Program-made: the position numbers and the translations under genes
Origin: CAG-492 sp045643465
GTDB lineage: Bacteria; Bacillota; Clostridia; TANB77; CAG-508
DNA length: 23,993 bases
Assembly: GCA_045643465.1 (NCBI GenBank)
Contig: JAZUKV010000012.1
Coordinates: 1-23,993, forward strand
Reading direction: 5' to 3'
Shown: piece after piece, positions 15,979 to 22,047 of the stretch
Layout: every line of letters begins with the position of its first letter
How positions within the stretch are numbered: the stretch's first letter is position 1
The notes under the pieces: model-generated
What the model saw: only the letters and a program-made list of their open reading frames with translations
What the model was told of the DNA's origin: nothing
The model's database searches: none

Positions 15979-16019
15979 AAAACTATTTTTATTATATCAT
16001 ATACAAAATAGTTTTTCTA
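15979..16019 (-). promoter_or_regulatory. Promoter of the LRR operon inside an inverted repeat
   Basis: TAGAAA (16014-16019), 17 bases and an extended TGATATAAT box (TATAAT at 15991-15996). A perfect 11-base inverted repeat, AAAACTATTTT (15979-15989) and AAAATAGTTTT (16005-16015), flanks the -10 box and could be an operator, though both arms are A/T-rich. Confidence 0.5.
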
Positions 16020-16068
16020 CCTTTTTATGTAAATAATTTTTTCTTTTATTTACTTATCTCCAAAAAAA

Positions 16069-16089
16069 AAATCCTTTTGGCAAGGATTT
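16069..16089 (-). terminator. Terminator of spoVT
   Basis: AAATCCTT pairs with AAGGATTT around a five-base loop, followed by about ten Ts on the minus strand, 11 bases past the stop of the recombinase-SpoVT frame. It is probably the original spoVT terminator. Confidence 0.85.
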
Positions 16090-16100
16090 TTTATAATTTA

Positions 16101-18299
16101 TTAAATTTCCATTTGTGTGCTTAAAAAACTAGCTGCTGATTGTACTACTTTTTGCTCTACTTCTGACATTTGACTATTAGGCTCTTTTGATATTAATATA
16201 ACACTTCCTATTGATTCACCTTCTACTATTATTGGATATACAACTTGTGCATTTTTTGTTTTGTCTGTTGTTTCATTATCAGTAATAGGTATAGCTGTAT
16301 TATTGTTTTCTTTGCTTGTATAATTTTCCTTTTCATCTAATATTTGCTCTAATTGTTTGCTTAAACCTTTTTCTAAATATTCTTTTTTAGATCCACCAGA
16401 AACTGCTATAACTGTATCTTTATCTGTTATACAAGCTATATGCCCTGTAGTTTTTGCTAAAGTTTCGGCATATTCTGTAGCAAATTCAGAAAGTTCCCCT
16501 ATTGGAGAATATTTTCTTAATATTACTCCTCCATCTTTATCTGTAAATATTTCAAGCGGGTCTCCCTCTTTTATAACATTGGAACAAATTGTTCCTGCTT
16601 CTATTTGGCTATTAAAACTTCTATCATTGTGATTTTTATTTTTTTGTATAATTTCAATATCCTGCTTTTCAAAGCCTAGCTGACTTCCAATATCAAGTAT
16701 ATTTTCTATATTGGATTTTAGCTTAATTACTATCTTATCTTCGTATATATAAATACATTCTATTAGCGTTTCTAAATCGCTTTTATCTAATTTTTCTTTT
16801 TTTACTATATCATCTAATATTTTCAAAGCATCTTTTTTTGCTTTTAGTACATCTTCACATCTAGTGCTTTTTATTTCTTCGTTTTGTATTTGAGCTCCTA
16901 ACAATGCTATTTTGTTATTGAGTTCATCTTCCATAGTTTTATATAATTCTTCAATATACGCTGCATTTTCGGGATTTTTCATTATATCCCTTATTCGTTG
17001 TTGCATAGTAACTTTTAATTCGTTTTTAGCCATTTCTTGCTCTTTTTTTAACATATCTAGTACATTGGCTTTATTAGTAACTACGTTTTTCTTTCTACTT
17101 TTTTCTAATTCCGAATTTAAATAATCAATCACACTTTCTGCGTTATTTTTAATCATTACAATATAATTCTTAATTAGCTCATCTAATACTGATACCAAAA
17201 TATGATGACTTGTACAAACTGCTTTCCCGTGATGATGATAGTTACCACAATAATATGCTGGCTTTCTTTTTCCATTACTTATAGAAAACATTGGAGCTCC
17301 ACAGTCCCCACATTTCATAAGTCCTGAATAATCATTATCATATTTTTTTGTACCACGATAATGTGTTTTTTCTCTTGCCCTAGATTCATGTACTTGCTCT
17401 GCTCTGTTAAATATTTCTTTTGTTAAAATTGGTTCGTGAAAATCTTCGAAAACATATTGCTTATCTTTATCAACATTTTTATCTATTCCATTTATTCCTC
17501 TTCTAGAATATTTGTTAGTTCTAAGAGTACCTATATAAAAATCATTTCCAATTATATGATTTATAGATGCGGTATTCCACACATCAGAAGCTGGTCCTTC
17601 ATATGTTTTTCCTTGCTCTGCCCATAATTGTTTTAATCTTGTTTTAGGAGTTGCTACTCCTTGCTCTGTTAAGGTATTTGCAATCTTTTTATAACCCCAA
17701 CCTTTAATGTACCACTCGTATATTTGCTTAACAATTTCAGCTGCAATATAATCTACCTTATACTCTCTTTTTTGATAATCTAGCATAACATAACCATATG
17801 GAACATTTGTTATCCATGTTGCATTTTTACTTTTATTTTGAACAGTACTTCTAATTTTTCGGCTTATATCTTTAACATATAACTCATTATACCAAGTTTT
17901 TATACCTACTAAATCGTTATTTTGCTCTTTAGATGTATCTAGGTCATCATTTACTGCAATAACAATTACATCCATCTTTTCCATCTCTTCAATAAAAAGT
18001 AATGTTTTAGCATTATGTCTTCCAATTCTTGATAAATCTTTAGCAATTACAATATCAATTTTTCCATCTTCAATATCTTTTTTCATTCTAGTAAAATCTG
18101 GTCTATCAAATTTGTAACCACTATAATTATCATCCTCATATTCAGTTATAACATAATTGTCATAGTGCTCTTTAGCATAATCTTTGTTGATATTCTTTTG
18201 ATTAATTATACTTTCGTATCTTTCCTTGTCCTCGTCATAACTTACTCTTGCATAACTTGCAATTCTTAACTTATCATTAACACACATAAAAAATCCCAT
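16101..18299 (-). CDS. Large serine recombinase fused in frame to the SpoVT C-terminal part
   Basis: Residues 1 to about 575 are a large serine recombinase. The resolvase-type catalytic domain has the nucleophile in ASYARVSYDED, plus KDLSRIGR. A recombinase domain follows (YGY...WYIKGWGYKKIANTL), then a zinc ribbon (KCGDCGAP...YYCGNYHHHGKAVC) and a long coiled coil. From I576 (codon at 16572-16574) the sequence is SpoVT from about residue 28: KEGDPLEIFTDKDGGVILRKYSP, then the GAF domain (GHIACI, AVSGGSKKEYLEKGLS, VVYPIIVEGESIGSVILISK, the end AASFLSTQMEI). The first half of the SpoVT AbrB DNA-binding domain is missing. No internal start for the SpoVT part is seen. The likely cause is integration inside spoVT, with the recombinase gene crossing the junction. 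AAGGA lies five bases before ATG 18299. Confidence 0.92.
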   Translation of the reverse strand: MGFFMCVNDKLRIASYARVSYDEDKERYESIINQKNINKDYAKEHYDNYVITEYEDDNYSGYKFDRPDFTRMKKDIEDGKIDIVIAKDLSRIGRHNAKTLLFIEEMEKMDVIVIAVNDDLDTSKEQNNDLVGIKTWYNELYVKDISRKIRSTVQNKSKNATWITNVPYGYVMLDYQKREYKVDYIAAEIVKQIYEWYIKGWGYKKIANTLTEQGVATPKTRLKQLWAEQGKTYEGPASDVWNTASINHIIGNDFYIGTLRTNKYSRRGINGIDKNVDKDKQYVFEDFHEPILTKEIFNRAEQVHESRAREKTHYRGTKKYDNDYSGLMKCGDCGAPMFSISNGKRKPAYYCGNYHHHGKAVCTSHHILVSVLDELIKNYIVMIKNNAESVIDYLNSELEKSRKKNVVTNKANVLDMLKKEQEMAKNELKVTMQQRIRDIMKNPENAAYIEELYKTMEDELNNKIALLGAQIQNEEIKSTRCEDVLKAKKDALKILDDIVKKEKLDKSDLETLIECIYIYEDKIVIKLKSNIENILDIGSQLGFEKQDIEIIQKNKNHNDRSFNSQIEAGTICSNVIKEGDPLEIFTDKDGGVILRKYSPIGELSEFATEYAETLAKTTGHIACITDKDTVIAVSGGSKKEYLEKGLSKQLEQILDEKENYTSKENNNTAIPITDNETTDKTKNAQVVYPIIVEGESIGSVILISKEPNSQMSEVEQKVVQSAASFLSTQMEI
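16560..16600. other. Probable element-spoVT attachment junction
   Basis: SpoVT-like coding sequence begins at about 16574 (reading leftward: ATA AAA GAG GGA GAC). Just inside the element lies a near-perfect palindrome, GGAACAA-A-TTGTTCC (16581-16595), with 7-base arms. Large serine recombinases bind imperfect inverted repeats around a two-base crossover, so this is the natural place for attL or attR. The crossover bases cannot be fixed without the other end. Confidence 0.6.
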
Positions 18300-18313
18300 T
18301 CCTTTCCTTGTGT

Positions 18314-18362
18314 GTTCAATGAATACAATTACATTATACTATATCATTGAACCAATTTGTAA
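18314..18362 (-). promoter_or_regulatory. Recombinase promoter with operator-like inverted repeat
   Basis: TTGTAA in plus reading (TTACAA on the minus strand, 18357-18362), 18 bases, TATAAT (18333-18338). A perfect 9-base inverted repeat, GTTCAATGA (18314-18322) and TCATTGAAC (18344-18352), brackets the -10 box and start point, well placed for a repressor of the recombinase. Confidence 0.6.
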
Positions 18363-18379
18363 CTTTTTTTGCAAAAATA

Positions 18380-18586
18380 TTAAATTTTTACATTATTTAA
18401 TATTAGATTTAAAATATCTTTTTTAAAATCATTTGTGCCTGATTTATAGATACATATTCTATATTTTTTTGCTTTGTACTTTGCAATTATTTCTTCTAGT
18501 TCAATTGATAGTTCATTATTTACACTTTCTTCTTTAGTAATCCACACAGATAAAATTTTACTTTCATCATTTACGTTAAAGTGCAT
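18380..18586 (-). CDS. Small protein associated with serine recombinases
   Basis: This 68-residue protein starts MHFNVNDESKILSVWITKEE and has KYKAKKYRICIYKSGTNDF followed by a helical end. From memory, similar 65-75-residue proteins (FNVxExxKIVxVWLT..., then YxVAVFxSG) sit beside recombinase genes in many clostridial integrative elements; their role is unknown. ATG 18586 is chosen because AAGGAGA lies about 8 bases before it; upstream in-frame ATGs (to 18604) overlap that site. It lies just upstream of the recombinase promoter, on the same strand. Confidence 0.75.
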   Translation of the reverse strand: MHFNVNDESKILSVWITKEESVNNELSIELEEIIAKYKAKKYRICIYKSGTNDFKKDILNLILNNVKI

Positions 18587-18689
18587 TAGCATCTCTCCTT
18601 CCAATTATTTCCTTTTTTATTATGTCCTTTTTATTACTTTTTATTTACTTCACTCGTTATTTTTTTAAACCATAACTGAAAACTAACTT

Positions 18690-18775
18690 TCACATAGGAA
18701 TTCCACCTCTCCGCTAGCAGCCGAGCGACTTCTCAACATCACGTTAAGCCAAGCCGAAGTATCATTATTGCGTAT
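18690..18775. other. G+C-rich noncoding island
   Basis: About half of these bases are G or C, in DNA otherwise near one fifth to one quarter. Neither strand has an ORF. Words such as CCGCTAGCAGCCGAGCG and GTTAAGCCAAGCCGAAG, with short complementary stretches (ACTTC/GAAGT, CGCT/AGCG), suggest a structured RNA, a transfer origin or a conserved leader of the small gene at 18380-18586. I cannot assign it to a known family. Confidence 0.5.
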
Positions 18776-18820
18776 TATGGTTTTTATATTCACTTTTCAA
18801 TGTGCATTTGAGGGGCTATC

Positions 18821-19167
18821 TTTTTCCCTTACCTACCTAGACAAAATTTTTTGAGAATTTGTGACAAAAAATTAAAATTTTTTTCTATTTTTTCCCCTTA
18901 TTAGCTCTAGACAAAATTTTTGGATAAAAATTGAACCTTTTTTGGAAAAATTTTTATTTTTTTAAATAATTCTTATTTTTTCCCTCTAACTACCTAGACA
19001 ATTTTTTTTGGCAAAGTGGGAACTAATTTTGAAAAAAAATAAAATTTTATTTTCCCCCTTAATCACCTAGACGACTTTTTTTTCAAAATCCTCACAAAAA
19101 TTACAAAAAAATTTTTTAAAAAATAAAATCTTTTTTCCCCCCTTAATCACCTAGACAAATTTTTTTC
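18821..19167. repeat. Five degenerate CCTAGAC-centred repeats
   Basis: Five copies of about 33 bases lie at 18821-18852, 18887-18921, 18975-19009, 19049-19083 and 19131-19167. The plus-strand pattern is TTTTTCCCC(C)TTA, four variable bases, CCTAGAC (CTCTAGAC in the second copy), then an A/T run. CTAG centres are 70, 87, 73 and 84 bases apart. The last two copies are most alike and also share flanks (CCTCACAAAAATT). The spacers are A/T tracts and probably curved. Together with the flanks, the 800 bases from 18605 to 19407 contain no gene. Iterons, partition or regulator sites, or a repetitive RNA are possible. Confidence 0.8.
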
Positions 19168-19210
19168 AAAAAACCTCACAAAAATTCCAAAAAAATTTCA
19201 AAAAATAAAA

Positions 19211-19246
19211 AGAAGATCTAATTTCCAAAAAAATTAAATCTTCTTT
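19211..19246. terminator. Hairpin, possibly a two-way terminator
   Basis: AAGAAGATCTAATTT (19211-19225) pairs with AAATTAAATCTTCTT (19232-19246) with one mismatch. T runs follow on both strands. It bounds the repeat array on the right. A weak minus-strand promoter (TTACAA, 16 bases, TATACT near 19310-19350) could feed into it. Confidence 0.6.
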
Positions 19247-19366
19247 TTTATTTATTTAATTCAAATATTTAGAATTTTATAGTTAAAAATTTGATATATG
19301 GCTTAGATATTTTTTATAAAATCAGTATAAAATTATTCGTAAAAATTGTAATAACTTATTATACTA

Positions 19367-19402
19367 AAATAGAGCACTTACTTTGCAATAAGTACTCTAT
19401 TT
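19367..19402 (-). terminator. Terminator of the 67-residue protein gene
   Basis: AAATAGAGTACTTA pairs with TAAGTGCTCTATTT (14 pairs, one G-U) on the minus strand, followed by TTAGTAT, just past the stop at 19408. Confidence 0.75.
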
Positions 19403-19407
19403 ATGGA

Positions 19408-19611
19408 TCAGTCTGAAAAGTTTTCTGACGCCTTTCTTTTAGAAATATTTGCTTCATGGCAAATTTGCTTTGCTGAACGATAAACTCTTTCATTTATACG
19501 ATCTGCGGTTGCAACGTCTAAGTTTTCCACTCTAATAGTTCTTCCCTTACAGGATTTCTTTTTAATAAGGTTCCCTGAACTATACTTCTTTTTTAAATTA
19601 TTAAAATCCAT
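19408..19611 (-). CDS. Small basic protein, unknown
   Basis: This 67-residue, lysine- and arginine-rich protein starts MDFNNLKKKYSSGNL and has KGRTIRVENLDVATADRINERVYRS, then a helical basic end (ICHEANISKRKASENFSD). The TIRVENLDVATADRINE segment (a strand, then helices) could be a small DNA-binding fold such as ribbon-helix-helix, but I cannot assign a family. GGAGGG lies six bases before the ATG. An 18-codon ORF stops directly at this ribosome site, suggesting coupled translation. It has its own promoter and terminator and may act on the adjacent repeats (inference from position). Confidence 0.7.
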   Translation of the reverse strand: MDFNNLKKKYSSGNLIKKKSCKGRTIRVENLDVATADRINERVYRSAKQICHEANISKRKASENFSD

Positions 19612-19622
19612 TTTGCACCCTC

Positions 19623-19679
19623 CTAAATTATTAGGTTACAATTGAGCTGACCTTCATCACTTGTTTCGCTTAACTGCAT
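19623..19679 (-). CDS. 18-residue leader ORF
   Basis: ATG at 19679 follows AAAGGA by 8 bases and reads MQLSETSDEGQLNCNLII to a TAG at 19623-19625. That stop lies directly before the GGAGGG ribosome site of the gene starting at 19611. It could be a tiny protein or a leader peptide that couples translation. The short length limits certainty. Confidence 0.45.
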   Translation of the reverse strand: MQLSETSDEGQLNCNLII

Positions 19680-19755
19680 AGCAATCATCCTTTCAAAATT
19701 ATTTGACTAAGACCTTCTATATAAACAGGATTTACCTGGGATTTTTATAATTGTT

Positions 19756-19817
19756 ATATTAACATAAAATTTGATATTTTGCAATACTACTCATATAATG
19801 AACATGTAATCATTATA
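19756..19817 (-). promoter_or_regulatory. Promoter with upstream inverted repeat
   Basis: TTGCAA (19779-19784), 17 bases and an extended TGTTAATAT box (TAATAT at 19756-19761). Ten bases upstream of the -35 box lies a perfect inverted repeat, TATAATGA (19794-19801) and TCATTATA (19810-19817), with an 8-base centre. The rest of 19680-19912 shows no gene and no convincing terminator for the gene ending at 19913. Confidence 0.5.
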
Positions 19818-19912
19818 CAAAAAGAACAGAAACTTTTCGATAAAATTTCTTCTTTTACTTTTTCATAGATATTGTAATACTTATATAAATTAACCTTTTT
19901 CTCAGTAGGACA

Positions 19913-20371
19913 CTATCTACCAGCTATTTTTTTAAATAATTTATTAAAGAACCCTATAATTTTACTTATTATAGTGTCATTATGAATCTCCGTCAAAGCT
20001 ACACTCTCTTGTTTTTCTGTTTGTATATTTTGTGTTCTAATTTTAAATAAATTGTCCGGATTATACATTTCTCTTAATTCTTTTTCTTTTTTAATATCAT
20101 TTTGTTTCAATTCTTCAATAAGCTCTTGTTTTTCTTTGTCAGTTTTACACCAATAATTATATTGAATATTAGTTAAAATTGCTAGTGAATCGATTTGTAT
20201 ATTTTGTTTCTCTAATGGAATATCTAAACTATATTGCGGATTATACTCTTTGTCACGTTTATTTTCTATAGTCACTTTTACTTTATTGGGTAACATGTTC
20301 TCATATTCATATCCCATCATTTTAATTAATGCATAAACTTCTGAATATATTTTTTTCTCTGTAACTTCCAT
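19913..20371 (-). CDS. Unknown 152-residue protein with C-terminal amphipathic segment
   Basis: I do not recognise a named family. The N-terminal half (VYALIKMMGYEYENMLPNKV, then LAILTNIQYNYWC near residue 70) is mixed helical. The middle is a charged helix (KEKQELIEELKQNDIKKEKELREMYNP). The end, TIISKIIGFFNKLFKKIAGR, is amphipathic and basic and could touch a membrane. It starts five bases after the stop of the coiled-coil gene, so it is the last gene of a tight three-gene operon. Its own ribosome site is weak (AGGAGAATAGAT, about 10 bases), consistent with coupled translation. Confidence 0.75.
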   Translation of the reverse strand: MEVTEKKIYSEVYALIKMMGYEYENMLPNKVKVTIENKRDKEYNPQYSLDIPLEKQNIQIDSLAILTNIQYNYWCKTDKEKQELIEELKQNDIKKEKELREMYNPDNLFKIRTQNIQTEKQESVALTEIHNDTIISKIIGFFNKLFKKIAGR

Positions 20372-20376
20372 AATAT

Positions 20377-22026
20377 CTATTCTCCTCTTTCACTATTATT
20401 TTCTTTTACAGTTTCTTCACGCCCTCTATTTTGATATTTTTCATAAATAGATTTAACTTTTTCGAGACCTAGTCCCATAACATTACGACCATTTCTTAAA
20501 AGCTCATTAATTCTAGTTCTATGCCATAACTCATTTATCTCAAAATCATTAGCTACAACCTCTTTATCTTGCCCTTTATTCTGTGATTCTTCAAATGATA
20601 ATTTCATTGGCATATTTCCAAAAAGATGTGTTACAAAATAAGAATTTCCATTTTTATCTGTAAATTGACAATCTACTGGTTGCATTGGTGTCATTGTTCC
20701 TGGAATTCTATCTTCATTTAAAATAATATGACTCTGTTTTTCTTGTACTTGTTTAATTCCTGATAATTTAGTATATTTATCTCTACTACTATGTGCAACA
20801 AACTCATATTTTGCGTTTCCATCTTCATCTTTTGTAGAAATCATATAAACATTAAGTGGTAAATTACCTAAAAATGAATTTTGTTGTAAATTGTTTTGTT
20901 CATTTAAATACTTAATAATTCTAGGGTCTGTTATCTTAACCATTTCATTTATTTTTTTGCCCTGCATTGATTTTTCAATATTTCTTTTTACAACTTGCAT
21001 TTCCATCTGTTCCCTACTTATTGAACCTGTTTCCTTTGCATCTTTTTCTTCGGCAAATTCCAAACTCTCATCTGACAATTTACCTTTTATTTCAATTTCC
21101 CCTGTTTTAGTATTTCTAGTACAATCTATTCCAACTTTATTCCCTACATCATCTTCATATACTAGTGTGTACCTATTGTCGTAATTCTTAATAACTCTTG
21201 ATAATACACCAGAATTTTCTCCTAAAAGTTCTGAATTAACCTTTTTTTCAATTCCTAATTCTATTTCGTCAATATATAATTCACTAAATACTTGTGCTAA
21301 CTCTTCTGAAGTTCCATCTAATCCTTCCGTAAAAATTGACGAAACTTGATTTTGAATATCATGTCTATATTTTTCTTTTTCACTAATCTCTTTGTCTTCA
21401 GTAGAAGTCCAAAATTGCTCTTCCATACTTGTTCCTAGCTCATCAATATCATTTTGGTGTCGAACTGGTAAATTTTCATTTGCATATTCATACAATAAAT
21501 CTGTAAATGATTTGCTAAAATCAATGTTTTTTCCAAATCTTGTAGAAAACTTTTGGGCAGTTTCGGTATATTGTTCTTGTTCTGTTTGTACTATTCCTTC
21601 CATAGTTTCTATCTTTTCCTTAAGCTCTGAATAAGCTTTTGCATCTTTGTTTCCGTTTTGCTGCAGGATTTTGTACTTTATTTGTAAAGCTTCTAATTTA
21701 CTGCGGTCAACATCTAAATCATATTTCATAATATAGCATCTTCCTAATAGACTATATTCTGCATATTGACTTGATTTTTTACTTTTCAACTCTCCTTCCA
21801 CCAGTGCATGCATTGATTTTCTATCACTCTCTAATTGAATTATGGATATTTTTTCTTCTAATTCACTAACTTTTAATTGCTTTTCAAGCATTTCTTGCCT
21901 AGCAGAAGGACCTCTTTGTCTTAAAATTTTTATTTCTTTTTCCAATCCATTAATTTCTAGCTCATATTTTTTAATTTCTTCTGAATTTGCAATTAATTCA
22001 TCATTTAACTTTTCTTCAAGTTCCAT
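20377..22026 (-). CDS. Unknown 549-residue coiled-coil protein with shared C-terminal tail
   Basis: Residues 1-165 are mostly heptad-like coiled coil (ELEEKLNDELIANSEEIKKYELEINGLEKEI and later LEEKISIIQLE). The centre is a soluble mixed region without motifs I recognise. The end carries LLRNGRNVMGLGLEKVKSIYEKY followed by a charged tail. The same tail type ends the neighbouring metallopeptidase-like protein. There is no signal peptide or membrane segment. The ribosome site AAGGAGGG is strong. The gene follows the 584-residue gene by 21 bases. It could be a structural, scaffold or effector protein; the function is unknown. Confidence 0.8.
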   Translation of the reverse strand: MELEEKLNDELIANSEEIKKYELEINGLEKEIKILRQRGPSARQEMLEKQLKVSELEEKISIIQLESDRKSMHALVEGELKSKKSSQYAEYSLLGRCYIMKYDLDVDRSKLEALQIKYKILQQNGNKDAKAYSELKEKIETMEGIVQTEQEQYTETAQKFSTRFGKNIDFSKSFTDLLYEYANENLPVRHQNDIDELGTSMEEQFWTSTEDKEISEKEKYRHDIQNQVSSIFTEGLDGTSEELAQVFSELYIDEIELGIEKKVNSELLGENSGVLSRVIKNYDNRYTLVYEDDVGNKVGIDCTRNTKTGEIEIKGKLSDESLEFAEEKDAKETGSISREQMEMQVVKRNIEKSMQGKKINEMVKITDPRIIKYLNEQNNLQQNSFLGNLPLNVYMISTKDEDGNAKYEFVAHSSRDKYTKLSGIKQVQEKQSHIILNEDRIPGTMTPMQPVDCQFTDKNGNSYFVTHLFGNMPMKLSFEESQNKGQDKEVVANDFEINELWHRTRINELLRNGRNVMGLGLEKVKSIYEKYQNRGREETVKENNSERGE

Positions 22027-22047
22027 TGTGTTTCCCTCCTTATTTTT

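Noticed and set aside
18690..18775. tRNA gene in the G+C-rich island
   Set aside because: No cloverleaf, no T-loop GTTCRA and no paired acceptor stem could be found.
18821..19167. CRISPR-like array
   Set aside because: The repeats are degenerate and unevenly spaced, the spacers resemble each other, and no cas genes are present.
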